A stretch of 64,000 nt of DNA from Cellvibrio sp. 79 (GTDB taxonomy: Bacteria; Pseudomonadota; Gammaproteobacteria; Pseudomonadales; Cellvibrionaceae). The notes under the pieces were generated by a model. The model saw only the letters and a list, made by a program, of their open reading frames with translations, searched no databases and was not told the DNA's origin. Below, one piece after another: positions 55,654 to 64,000 of the stretch. Made by a program: the position numbers and the translations under genes. The stretch lies in the NCBI GenBank assembly GCA_003056245.1, contig MVDH01000006.1, forward strand, positions 124,001 to 188,000, read 5' to 3'. Numbering within the stretch: position 1 is the first letter of the stretch; each line of letters begins with the position of its first letter.

Positions 55654-57366
55654 TTATTCCTGCTCTTCTTTGCCGAAGCTGTCTTTCAAACTAATAGTAC
55701 GGTTAAATACCGGTTTTTCCGCTGAGCTGTATTTGCTATCCAGACAGAAATAACCCTGACGTTCAAACTGGAAATTATTTCCTACAACTGCATTACCCAA
55801 ACTGATTTCTGCTTTACAACCTTGCAAAATTTCCAGATTATCGGGATTCATTGCATCCAGGAAATTTTTCCCACCGGCATCAGGCGCTTCATCATTAAAC
55901 AAGCGATCATACAAACGCACTTCGCAATTCAGATGTTGCGAGGCAGAAACCCAGTGAATAACACCTTTGGGTTTTACGCCATCTTCCGGGTCTTTCCCCA
56001 AGGTTCCTTCGATGATGCGTGCGCGAATTTCAATAATATTTCCCGTAGCATCTTTAATAGCTTCATCGGCCTCAATTACATAAGCTCCGCGCAAACGCAC
56101 TCGCTTACCCAACACCAAACGCTTATATTTTTTATTGGCTTCTTCACGGAAATCTTCTTGCTCAATAAAGACAGTTTGGGTGAACGGAATTGTGCGCCCC
56201 CCCAAATCATCGCGATTTGGGTGATTATGAACCGTCAGTGTTTCTACTTTGTCCGCTGGATAATTGGTTAGCGTGACCTTCAATGGACGCAACACACACA
56301 TAGCGCGCGGTGCATTTTTATCGAGATCATCACGCACACAGAATTCCAGCATCCCTACATCCACCACACCATCAGAACGTGTTACGCCGATGCGCTCGCA
56401 GAAGTTGCGTAATGATGCCGGTGTAAATCCACGACGACGCATACCAGAAATGGTTGGCATACGTGGGTCATTCCAACCGTCCACATAACCTTCATCAACC
56501 AATTGTTTCAGTTTGCGTTTGCTTGTTACCGCATAATTAATATTTAAACGTGCAAATTCATATTGACGTGGCGCAGCAGGAACTGGCAAGTTTTGAATAA
56601 ACCAATCGTATAGCGGTTTATGGTCTTCAAATTCCAACGTACAAATAGAATGGGTAATCCCTTCGATCGCATCACTTTGGCCGTGCGCAAAATCATACGA
56701 CGGATAGATGCACCACTTGTCACCCGTTTGATGATGATGTGCTTTTTTGATGCGATAAATAATCGGGTCGCGCAAATTAATATTGGGTGATGACATATCT
56801 ATTTTTGCGCGCAATGAACAGGAGCCTTCATCAAATTCACCTGCACGCATCTTTTCAAACAGCATCAGGTTTTCTTCCACTGAGCGATCACGATAAGGGC
56901 TGTTTTTGCCAGACTCAATTAAAGTGCCACGATACTCACGCATCTGCTCAGCACTTAAATCGCACACAAATGCCAAACCATTCTTAATCAAATGAATGGC
57001 CCACGAATACAATTGATCAAAATAATCCGACGTATATTTAACGTTTCCATCCCACTGGAAACCGAGCCATTTAACATCTTCCATGATGGCATTTACGAAC
57101 TCCTCGTTTTCCTTTTCCGGATTGGTATCATCAAAACGCAAATTGCAAACACCACCAAACTCTTGTGCCATACCAAAATTCAGGCAGATAGATTTAGCGT
57201 GACCAATGTGCAAATAGCCATTTGGCTCAGGTGGAAAACGGGTCGCTATTTTACTGTGTAAGCCCTGCTCCAGATCCTTGCGAATAATTTGCTGGATAAA
57301 ATGCAAAGGCTTGGTTTTGGCTTCGGCGGTATCGTTACTTGCAATCGGAGAATGATTGTCGCTCAT
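55654..57366 (-). CDS. glnS: Glutaminyl-tRNA synthetase
   Basis: 570 residues. Opens with the GlnS-type [13 protein letters not shown] and [21 protein letters not shown] (HIGH), later [16 protein letters not shown] (KMSKS-equivalent). [44 protein letters not shown] is diagnostic of GlnRS. The C-terminal anticodon-binding beta-barrels follow. First gene of the glnS-cysS pair. Confidence 0.97.
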   Translation of the reverse strand: MSDNHSPIASNDTAEAKTKPLHFIQQIIRKDLEQGLHSKIATRFPPEPNGYLHIGHAKSICLNFGMAQEFGGVCNLRFDDTNPEKENEEFVNAIMEDVKWLGFQWDGNVKYTSDYFDQLYSWAIHLIKNGLAFVCDLSAEQMREYRGTLIESGKNSPYRDRSVEENLMLFEKMRAGEFDEGSCSLRAKIDMSSPNINLRDPIIYRIKKAHHHQTGDKWCIYPSYDFAHGQSDAIEGITHSICTLEFEDHKPLYDWFIQNLPVPAAPRQYEFARLNINYAVTSKRKLKQLVDEGYVDGWNDPRMPTISGMRRRGFTPASLRNFCERIGVTRSDGVVDVGMLEFCVRDDLDKNAPRAMCVLRPLKVTLTNYPADKVETLTVHNHPNRDDLGGRTIPFTQTVFIEQEDFREEANKKYKRLVLGKRVRLRGAYVIEADEAIKDATGNIIEIRARIIEGTLGKDPEDGVKPKGVIHWVSASQHLNCEVRLYDRLFNDEAPDAGGKNFLDAMNPDNLEILQGCKAEISLGNAVVGNNFQFERQGYFCLDSKYSSAEKPVFNRTISLKDSFGKEEQE

Positions 57367-57463
57367 GGGATAACAAATCCATTGGATGATTCATGGGTCA
57401 GATACGATTCTGTCAGATATAAACAGGATCGTGAAAATTGAGGTTATTCTACTGATTCAAAAC

Positions 57464-57507
57464 GGCTTTTCATACCTCAGGATAGCCACCGAGAAATATG
57501 AAAAGCC
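57464..57507 (-). terminator. Possible terminator of mltG
   Basis: Perfect 11-bp inverted repeat GGCTTTTCATA (57464-57474) / TATGAAAAGCC (57497-57507) with a 22-base loop, 21 bases past the mltG stop. On the minus strand GTTTTG follows, so termination is plausible but the loop is long. Confidence 0.5.
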
Positions 57508-57527
57508 CGACAGAGATCAAAAAACAC

Positions 57528-58589
57528 TCAGTCTTTAATGGGCGGCGGCGGAGCTGCACGATAATCGCTACGACGATTCAATTGATAACGCCTGACCGCC
57601 TGATTGTGTGCATCCAGCGTCGCAGAAAATTCGCTGGTTCCATCACCCTTGGCGACAAAATATAAAGCGTTTCCTGCTGCGGGATTTAACGCCGCCTTGA
57701 TTGAGGCAGCACTGGGTAAGGCAATAGGCGTTGGCGGCAGCCCTTCAATCACATAAGTGTTATACAAAGTTGCCTCTTCAAGATTCTTACGGGTGATGCG
57801 CCCCTGATAATTATCACCCATTCCATAGATAACAGTCGGATCAGTTTGCAGTTTCATACCTTGCTGCAATCGCCGCACAAACACACCGGCAATTTGATCG
57901 CGCTCACTGTGGTGCCCCGTCTCGCGCTCAATGATCGAAGCCATAATTAATGCTTCATAAGCGTTTTTGTAAGGCAAATTGGCCAAGCGCTTTTCCCATT
58001 CGGCATTCAATAAATTTTCCATTTTCCGATAGGATTTTTGCAAAATTTCCACATCACTGGTATTGCGACTGAAACTATAAGTATCCGGAAAAAACCAACC
58101 TTCTGGATGACTGATAGGTAACCCCAATAGCGAAAGCTGTTCGGCCTCACTCTTTCCAGACAAATCATGACGAACGGATACATTTTTTTCCAATGCAGCG
58201 AGCGCTTGCTTAAATGTCCACCCCTCCACAAAAGTAACCTGATATAAAACCACATCACCTTTTTTTAACTTTTCCAATAAGGTTTCAGGTGTAGTACCGG
58301 GCGCAAATAAATATTCCCCGGCATGCACTTTATGGGTGTCAGTGAAGCGCGCATACAAACGTAACAGGCGCGGGTAATCGAGTACCTTATGTGCGCCCAA
58401 ATCATTCGCCAAATGACTTAACGACTGCCCTTGCTTTAATTCGTAGCGATAGCCTTGGGAATCAATATGCAATGGTGTTTTTAACCAATTCTGAAAATAA
58501 AACCAGCCAGCGGTCGCACTGATTAGGCCGGCCAAATATATTCCTGTGGCAATTATCAGGAGTTTTACAGGTAGGGATATTTTTTTCAT
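57528..58589 (-). CDS. mltG: Endolytic peptidoglycan transglycosylase MltG
   Basis: 353 residues. One N-terminal membrane anchor (LLIIATGIYLAGLISATAGWFYF, about residues 10-32), a LysM-like YELKQGQSLSHLANDLG region, then the YceG catalytic domain with LIMASIIERETGHHSERD (catalytic Glu) and QTDPTVIYGMG. Cuts nascent glycan strands in the periplasm. Downstream of pabC as usual, but the tmk-holB genes that normally follow are absent here. Confidence 0.96.
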   Translation of the reverse strand: MKKISLPVKLLIIATGIYLAGLISATAGWFYFQNWLKTPLHIDSQGYRYELKQGQSLSHLANDLGAHKVLDYPRLLRLYARFTDTHKVHAGEYLFAPGTTPETLLEKLKKGDVVLYQVTFVEGWTFKQALAALEKNVSVRHDLSGKSEAEQLSLLGLPISHPEGWFFPDTYSFSRNTSDVEILQKSYRKMENLLNAEWEKRLANLPYKNAYEALIMASIIERETGHHSERDQIAGVFVRRLQQGMKLQTDPTVIYGMGDNYQGRITRKNLEEATLYNTYVIEGLPPTPIALPSAASIKAALNPAAGNALYFVAKGDGTSEFSATLDAHNQAVRRYQLNRRSDYRAAPPPPIKD

Positions 58590-58629
58590 AAATAGCGTAT
58601 TAAGAGCACATCAATAAAAGAGTAAATAT

Positions 58630-59475
58630 TTATCCCAACAATTGGATAAGTTGTTGTTGTAACTGACGGGTAATCGAGTGATGCAAGTTAGTCGAAACTC
58701 CCGCAACATTTTTCACAGGCCAGATACCAAACACACTATTTGTTAACAATATTTCATCTGCATCCAGCAGTGACTCGTAAGGCATGCTTTCTATATTAAC
58801 CAGTACATTTATTGCGGGAGCCAACTTTTCAATGAGCGTTCGACGCATGACACCTGCCACGCCAGAGCTTGATAAATCAGGGGTATAGAGTTGTTTATTT
58901 TTTACAATAAACACATTACTGACAGTCGCTTCAATCAGGTTATTGTCACCATCCAATAATAACCCCTCAGCAAATTCATCATGCCATTCTGCTCGCGCCA
59001 AAATATGTTCAAGGCGATTCAAATGTTTAATGCCTGCCAATGCAGGATTTTTTCCAAGGCGCAAATCGCAGACACGAATATCAACCCCATTCAAAAATAG
59101 CGGCGATTGCAAATGGTTACCGGCAAATATTCCAATACAGTACGTTGGATTTACCTGATCAGGCAAACGATAACCCCGCCCCCCCACTCCGCGTGTAATT
59201 TGTATTTTTATCACGGTATCAGGATACTGATTAAACTGCAGATTCAATAACAGCTTATCCAGATATTCCTGCAATCGCGGCTCATCCAGCGGTATTTGCA
59301 AACGCCTGGCTGAATTTATCAATCGCTCCCGGTGAAAATCCCATAACGGTATTCGACCCGAGGTGCAGCGGCAGGTTTCAAATACCCCATCGCCATAAGT
59401 AAAGCCGCGATCCAATGAAGATATCATGGCATCGGGAATACCGTTAATGCTGATAAGCGGTAAAAGCGCTGACAT
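58630..59475 (-). CDS. pabC: Aminodeoxychorismate lyase PabC
   Basis: Class IV PLP enzyme that yields p-aminobenzoate for folate. 281 residues. FTYGDGVFETCRC near residue 25, the PLP Lys in LAGIKHLNRLEHILA, EGLLLDGDNNLIEATVSNVF and AGVMRRTLIE are family landmarks. Placed between fabF and mltG, the conserved operon position, and fits with folE and folD in supplying folate. A terminator-like hairpin lies between fabF and pabC. Confidence 0.95.
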   Translation of the reverse strand: MSALLPLISINGIPDAMISSLDRGFTYGDGVFETCRCTSGRIPLWDFHRERLINSARRLQIPLDEPRLQEYLDKLLLNLQFNQYPDTVIKIQITRGVGGRGYRLPDQVNPTYCIGIFAGNHLQSPLFLNGVDIRVCDLRLGKNPALAGIKHLNRLEHILARAEWHDEFAEGLLLDGDNNLIEATVSNVFIVKNKQLYTPDLSSSGVAGVMRRTLIEKLAPAINVLVNIESMPYESLLDADEILLTNSVFGIWPVKNVAGVSTNLHHSITRQLQQQLIQLLG

Positions 59476-59489
59476 AACAATCCCCTCAA

Positions 59490-59523
59490 TACAAAAACGC
59501 CGGCCTGTTTCCAGTCCGGCGTT
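59490..59523 (-). terminator. Terminator between fabF and pabC
   Basis: 8-bp stem AACGCCGG/CCGGCGTT (59496-59503 with 59516-59523), 12-base loop, then TTTTTGT on the minus strand. It would separate the fab genes from pabC-mltG, at least partly. Confidence 0.85.
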
Positions 59524-59548
59524 GGATAAACCAGAAACGCAATATAAT

Positions 59549-60787
59549 TTACACTTTGCGGAAAATCAGTGAACCATTAGTACCACCAAACCCAAATGAA
59601 TTCGACAATACTGCTTCGATTTTACGCTCTTGCGCCGTGTGCGGAACAAGGTTGATATCGCAGCCCTCCTCCGGATTGTCCAGATTAATCGTTGGAGGAG
59701 CAACCTGATCGCGAATTGCCAGCACACTGAAAATTGCTTCAACCGCACCTGCAGCACCAAGCAAATGACCAATCATGGACTTGGTAGAACTAACAGCAAC
59801 TTGACCAACCGCAGTGCCCATAACGGATTTAACAGCCTGACATTCCGCTTTATCACCTGCTTGGGTGGAAGTACCGTGCGCATTAATATAGTTGATCAAC
59901 TCCAATGGAATCGCTGCATCCAGGATTGCATTGCGCATTGATGCCGCCGCGCCCGAGCCATCTTCCGGTGGAGAGGTCATATGATAAGCATCACCACTCA
60001 TACCAAAACCAATCAGCTCGGCATATATTTTTGCACCGCGTTTTTTGGCGTGCTCATATTCTTCCAACACCAACACACCGGCACCATCGCCCAAGACAAA
60101 ACCATCACGGTCTCTATCCCACGGGCGACTCGCCGCTTGCGGATTATCATTACGTGTGGATAGCGCACGCGCTGCTGCAAACCCCCCCAACCCCAATGGA
60201 GTTGTTGCCATCTCTGCACCACCAGCGACCATCACATCTGCGTCGCCATGCTGGATCATGCGCGCAGCAAAACCAATACTGTGCGTACCGGTGGTACAAG
60301 CCGTAGTAATTGCGATATTTGGACCACGTAAGCCATACATGATCGACAAATTGCCGGAAATCATATTAATAATGGCGCTAGGAACAAAAAATGGCGATAT
60401 GCGACGAGGGCCTTTATGCTCCAGCGTTGAGGAGCCATCTTCAATAGTGCCAATACCACCAATACCGGAACCGATAGATACACCAATACGCCCGGCATTC
60501 GCGTCTGTAATTTCCAAACCTGAATCACGAATCGCCTGAATACCGGCAATCATTCCATATTGGATAAACGGATCCATTTTGCGCGCTTCTTTACTGGGGA
60601 AATAATCGTCCACGACCAGATTTTTTACCGAAGCACTGAACTGCGTGGTGAATGCTGAAGCATCAAAATGGGAGATAGTGGCAATGCCACTTTTACCATT
60701 GACTATACCTTGCCAGGTTTCAGCAACAGTATTTCCCAATGAACTGATCATACCCAGACCAGTGACAACAACTCTTCTACGCGACAC
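59549..60787 (-). CDS. fabF: 3-oxoacyl-[acyl-carrier-protein] synthase II
   Basis: Elongating condensing enzyme of fatty-acid synthesis. 412 residues from GTG 60787 ([19 protein letters not shown]); GGGAGAG about 11 bases upstream supports it, and the 10-codon extension to 60817 is not family-like. Active-site Cys in [12 protein letters not shown], His in [13 protein letters not shown] and [14 protein letters not shown], ending [16 protein letters not shown]. Sits in the standard acpP-fabF-pabC order. Confidence 0.96.
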   Translation of the reverse strand: MSRRRVVVTGLGMISSLGNTVAETWQGIVNGKSGIATISHFDASAFTTQFSASVKNLVVDDYFPSKEARKMDPFIQYGMIAGIQAIRDSGLEITDANAGRIGVSIGSGIGGIGTIEDGSSTLEHKGPRRISPFFVPSAIINMISGNLSIMYGLRGPNIAITTACTTGTHSIGFAARMIQHGDADVMVAGGAEMATTPLGLGGFAAARALSTRNDNPQAASRPWDRDRDGFVLGDGAGVLVLEEYEHAKKRGAKIYAELIGFGMSGDAYHMTSPPEDGSGAAASMRNAILDAAIPLELINYINAHGTSTQAGDKAECQAVKSVMGTAVGQVAVSSTKSMIGHLLGAAGAVEAIFSVLAIRDQVAPPTINLDNPEEGCDINLVPHTAQERKIEAVLSNSFGFGGTNGSLIFRKV

Positions 60788-60911
60788 CTGTGAGACTCTC
60801 CCGCGAAGGACAATCAAGCGGTAAAACCCTGCTGATTTGTCGTGGTGATTGTATTAATTTAATAGTTACCAATGCTCGATTCGCATAAAGCAATGAAATT
60901 ATCAAAAAGAA

Positions 60912-60943
60912 AAAGCCGTACTATTTTGCAATAATACGGCTTT
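60912..60943 (-). terminator. Hairpin between acpP and fabF
   Basis: 9-bp stem AAAGCCGTA/TACGGCTTT with a 14-base loop, followed by TTTTCTTTTTGAT on the minus strand. Probably a partial terminator that lets the abundant acpP message exceed fabF. Confidence 0.8.
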
Positions 60944-60971
60944 CTTAAACTGAAATCAGCGAATAATCAGA

Positions 60972-61208
60972 TTACGCCAGGTTGGCATTGATGTAATCGA
61001 TAGCCAATTGAACGGTAGTGATTTTCTCAGCTTCTTCATCTGGAATTTCAGTTTCGAATTCTTCTTCGAGAGCCATTACCAACTCTACGGTATCCAAAGA
61101 ATCAGCGCCCAGATCTTCGACGAAAGAAGCTTCGTTTTTCACTTCTTCTTCTTTCACACCCAGTTGCTCAGCAACGATCTTTTTTACGCGTTCTTCAATG
61201 CTACTCAT
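60972..61208 (-). CDS. acpP: Acyl carrier protein
   Basis: 78 residues, very acidic four-helix protein. Ser37 in [20 protein letters not shown] is the phosphopantetheine attachment site. Begins [20 protein letters not shown] like E. coli AcpP. Carries growing acyl chains for the Fab enzymes and the acyl groups that PlsX uses. Between fabG and fabF in the fab operon. Confidence 0.98.
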   Translation of the reverse strand: MSSIEERVKKIVAEQLGVKEEEVKNEASFVEDLGADSLDTVELVMALEEEFETEIPDEEAEKITTVQLAIDYINANLA

Positions 61209-61400
61209 GATGTTATGTAACTCCTAGTGGTTGTAGTTCGAAACACTTGGACAATAAAACCAGAATTGGTTCGACCATGTGATCCGGCCAAAATCGACGC
61301 GCATTTTACATCGATTTTGAGGCTGTTGTAATGCAAAACGGCAAAAATCTTTAGGTTTCCATAAATAACACTTTAAAAACAAAGAGTTATAAACAAAAAT

Positions 61401-62144
61401 TTACGACATATACATGCCGCCATTAACGTGAATGGTCTCACCACTGATATAAGCACCTGCATCGCTGGCTAGAAAAACAACGACGGACGCAATCTCTTCT
61501 GGCGCCCCAAGGCGCCCAAGCGGGATACGCGACAGCAATTGCTGCTTTTGTTCTTCCGGCAATACTTTGGTCATATCAGTATCAATAAAACCCGGTGCCA
61601 CTGTATTAACGGTAATATTTCGCGATCCAACTTCTGCCGCTAATGAACGAGCAAAACCAGACACACCCGCTTTTGTTGCTGCATAGTTTGACTGCCCCGG
61701 ATTACCCATTGCACCAACAACAGAGCTGATGTTAATAATCCTTCCCCACCGCGCCTTCATCATTCCACGCAAAACACCTTTGCTAAGACGATAAATCGCG
61801 CTGAGATTTGTGTTGATTACATCAAACCATTCCTCATCACTCATACGCATCAACAAATTATCTTTAGTAATGCCGGCATTGTTTACCAGAATGGCTGGTG
61901 CACCAAATTCGTCGCCAACACTTTTTAGCAGGCTTGCGACTGAATCTGCATCAGTCACATTTAATACCTTACCCGTTCCACGAATGCCCAACTCAGCAAA
62001 ACGGGCAGAAATTTTTTCCGCTCCGGATTCGCTGGTAGCAGTGCCAATAACAATTGCCCCCGCCTTTCCAAGCTGCTCAGCAATCGCAGCCCCGATTCCA
62101 CGGCTCGCACCAGTCACCAACGCAACTTTGTCATTCAAGCTCAT
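61401..62144 (-). CDS. fabG: 3-oxoacyl-[acyl-carrier-protein] reductase
   Basis: NADPH-dependent first reduction in chain elongation. 247 residues. TGASRGIGAAIAEQLG (cofactor), NNAGITKDNLLMRM, the catalytic Ser in IINISSVVGAMGNPGQ, and NYAATKAG (YxxxK), then NTVAPGFIDTDMTK. All standard for FabG. Between fabD and acpP; a 192-base gap before acpP likely holds an extra acpP promoter. Confidence 0.97.
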   Translation of the reverse strand: MSLNDKVALVTGASRGIGAAIAEQLGKAGAIVIGTATSESGAEKISARFAELGIRGTGKVLNVTDADSVASLLKSVGDEFGAPAILVNNAGITKDNLLMRMSDEEWFDVINTNLSAIYRLSKGVLRGMMKARWGRIINISSVVGAMGNPGQSNYAATKAGVSGFARSLAAEVGSRNITVNTVAPGFIDTDMTKVLPEEQKQQLLSRIPLGRLGAPEEIASVVVFLASDAGAYISGETIHVNGGMYMS

Positions 62145-62168
62145 AAGATTTAATCCCGTAAATTAAAA

Positions 62169-63107
62169 TTAAACAGCTGTTAAAGCTGAAGTCAGCTCTT
62201 CCGGCTTTTCAACAGAAATTGCACTTAAATCCGGGCTAATACGTTTATTCAACCCAGATAAAACCTTGCCTGGCCCACACTCCAAAGTAAGAGTAATTCC
62301 TTTCCCAACCATTGCGTTAACACATTCAACCCAACGTACCGGACTATAAATTTGCTCAATCATTAACGCTTTAATTTTTTCAGGGTTACTTTCAGTGGCT
62401 GCAGTAACATTATGCACAACAGGTACCGAAGGTGAAGAAAATACAGTTTTAGTAATTTGTTCCGCCAATCGCTCTGCCGCCGGGCGCATCAATTCAGTAT
62501 GGAAAGGAGCGCTCACAGGTAATGGCAATGCACGCTTTGCTCCCGCTTCTTTGCAAAGTAAACTTGCTCGCTCAACAGCACCAACTGCACCAGCAATAAC
62601 AACCTGCCCTGGCGAGTTAAAATTTACGGCGGAAACAACTTCACCCTGCTCCGCTTTTTTACAAGCCTCTATAATTAACGCATCATCAAGACCAATAATT
62701 GCAGCCATTGCTCCTTGACCAGCAGGTACAGCTTCTTGCATAAATTTGCCGCGCTGCTGCACCAATTTCACCGCATCGCTAAAAGCAACAACATCAGCAC
62801 ATACCAACGCCGACCACTCACCAAGACTATGCCCTGCCATTAATGCAGGGACAACACCATTACGCTCTCGCCACACGCGAAACACTGCAACACTAGCAGT
62901 GAGCAGTAGTGGCTGGGTCCGCTCAGTTAAATTAATTTCTTCCTGCATACCATTTTGCACCAACGCCCAAAGATCATAACCCAATACTTCCGAGGCTTCC
63001 GCAAAAGTCTGCTGCACCACCGGATATTCAGCAGCCAATTCAGCCAACATACCAATTTTTTGAGATCCCTGACCAGGAAAAACAAACGCGAGATGAGAAC
63101 TAGTCAT
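62169..63107 (-). CDS. fabD: Malonyl-CoA-ACP transacylase
   Basis: Moves malonyl from CoA to AcpP. 312 residues. FVFPGQGSQKIGMLAELA near the start, active Ser in LMAGHSLGEWSAL (about residue 94), Arg in GKFMQEAVPAGQGAM, His in SAPFHTELMRPA. End LTLECGPGKVLSGLNKRI is the family's. fabD-fabG-acpP in tight order. Confidence 0.97.
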   Translation of the reverse strand: MTSSHLAFVFPGQGSQKIGMLAELAAEYPVVQQTFAEASEVLGYDLWALVQNGMQEEINLTERTQPLLLTASVAVFRVWRERNGVVPALMAGHSLGEWSALVCADVVAFSDAVKLVQQRGKFMQEAVPAGQGAMAAIIGLDDALIIEACKKAEQGEVVSAVNFNSPGQVVIAGAVGAVERASLLCKEAGAKRALPLPVSAPFHTELMRPAAERLAEQITKTVFSSPSVPVVHNVTAATESNPEKIKALMIEQIYSPVRWVECVNAMVGKGITLTLECGPGKVLSGLNKRISPDLSAISVEKPEELTSALTAV

Positions 63108-63140
63108 AAAGGTTTAGCTTCTGTTTAAGATTAAAATAAT

Positions 63141-64000
63141 TTAGTTAGTTGAATTTAATTGTTGTGCGATACGCTCAGGGACTTTTAATTTCACTTGCTC
63201 GCGAGCCACGACCAACGCCTGCATAAATGCTTTACGATCTGCACCACCATGGCTTTTTATCACTGCTTTTTGCAACCCCAAAAAACTGGCACCATTGTAC
63301 AAGGATGGATTTAATTCTTCGCGCAATTGCTTAAACAGTGGCATCGATAGCAATGATAAAAATTTATTAAAAAGATTGCGCCGCACCGTATTTGAAATTT
63401 TTTGGGATATATAGCGCGCAACACCTTCACTAGCCTTTAATGCAATGTTGCCATGAAAGCCATCGCACACGATGACGTTTTCGCACCCCGTGAAAATACC
63501 GTCAGACTCAACAAACCCCACATAATTAATACGAACATCAGCACGCAGCAACTCCTGAGCCTGCTGCAATAATTCGGTACCTTTTTGGGATTCACTGCCG
63601 ATATTTAGCAATCCAACACGAGGGCAATCAATACCCTCAATCTCAGCCAGCACACTTCCCATGAGCGCGAATTGGTGCAAATGCAAAGCCGTACAATTGA
63701 TATTTGCCCCTAAATCCAACAAATAGGTAGAACCTTTCGTTACAGGCATGGATTTACAAATTGCAGGACGCTCGATAACAGGAAAGGTTTTTATTAAATA
63801 TTTAGCCATCGCCAAAAGCGCCCCGGTATTTCCAGCGCTAACGCAGGCATCCGCAGCCCCTTCACGCAACAACTCCAAGGCAATCCACATGGATGAACCC
63901 TTTTTTTGTCGCAATGACACCAAAGGATCATCATTCATAGAGACAACATCAACAGCGTGCTTTATTTGAGCGGCACGAAGATGGCGGGATTTGATTATCA
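63141..64000 (-). CDS. plsX: Phosphate acyltransferase PlsX, 5' end missing
   Basis: Makes acyl-phosphate from acyl-ACP for phosphatidic acid synthesis with PlsY. About 286 residues are visible; the frame stays open to the window edge (HLRAAQIKHAVDVVSMNDDP), so the ATG at 63938 is internal and roughly 60 N-terminal residues lie outside. ADACVSAGNTGALLAMAKY, LDLGANINCTALHLHQFALMG, LLNIGSESQKGTELL, VCDGFHGNIALKASEG and YNGASFLGLQKAVIKSHGGAD are PlsX blocks. Head of the fab operon on the minus strand. Confidence 0.97.
   Translation of the reverse strand, partial: IIKSRHLRAAQIKHAVDVVSMNDDPLVSLRQKKGSSMWIALELLREGAADACVSAGNTGALLAMAKYLIKTFPVIERPAICKSMPVTKGSTYLLDLGANINCTALHLHQFALMGSVLAEIEGIDCPRVGLLNIGSESQKGTELLQQAQELLRADVRINYVGFVESDGIFTGCENVIVCDGFHGNIALKASEGVARYISQKISNTVRRNLFNKFLSLLSMPLFKQLREELNPSLYNGASFLGLQKAVIKSHGGADRKAFMQALVVAREQVKLKVPERIAQQLNSTN

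Overview
The window is a chromosomal stretch of a gammaproteobacterium. Gene content and order (lexA-sulA, fadBA, a FleQ-type flagellar regulator with fliS/fliT, plsX-fabD-fabG-acpP-fabF-pabC-mltG, prmB-aroC, cysB, truC-rsuA-rsmC) and the moderately A+T-leaning composition fit a Pseudomonas-related environmental lineage. Cellvibrio or another Cellvibrionaceae member is my best guess, inferred from memory and not proven here. Almost everything is housekeeping. No phage, insertion sequence, CRISPR array or replication origin was recognised.

Layout. 1-5.4 kb: the 3' end of a sulfurtransferase gene, a secreted protein of unknown function, then a light/DNA-repair cluster on the minus strand (DUF523-DUF1722 protein, MerR/LitR-like regulator, SnoaL-like protein, photolyase) with paired TATACA/TGTATA operators in front of it. 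5.4-17.3 kb: cysB, a nucleotidase, omega-amidase, transporter, aroC, prmB, folE, gpsA, sixA and a flavin reductase. 17.6-18.05 kb: a tRNA-Pro/Arg/His cluster. 18.05-20.8 kb: a small accessory patch with an AHH-type nuclease/immunity-like pair, a G+C-rich fold-back element and two unknown small genes. 20.8-26.3 kb: folD, an RNA-modification operon (truC-rsuA-rsmC), two identical tRNA-Asn genes around ppnP, and another pseudouridine synthase. 26.4-32.3 kb: a candidate structured RNA ending in a terminator just before an acetyltransferase gene, then a four-gene unit pairing a PotD/NspS-like binding protein with a membrane diguanylate cyclase and a glutamate-synthase-like flavoprotein. 32.4-39.7 kb: an efflux pump, rhlE behind a hairpin-rich leader, and a flagellar group (fliS-fliT-fliS-fleQ). 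39.7-50.4 kb: lexA-sulA under SOS boxes, fadBA and malic enzyme. 50.5-64 kb: ffh, a CcsA-like membrane protein, cysS, glnS and the fatty-acid synthesis operon, cut at plsX by the window end.

Connections. c-di-GMP links two places: the diguanylate cyclase at 28.4 kb and FleQ, which keeps an LFRS c-di-GMP-contact motif. Three tRNA transcription units share near-consensus promoters followed by a G+C-rich discriminator, as expected of stringently controlled stable RNA.

Strongest leads: the candidate RNA at 26479-26633, the operator pair at 5325-5389, the solute-binding-protein/diguanylate-cyclase operon, the ribosome-site-sequestering hairpin before the second fliS, and the AHH pair with its altered motif next to the fold-back element at 19.8-20.0 kb.
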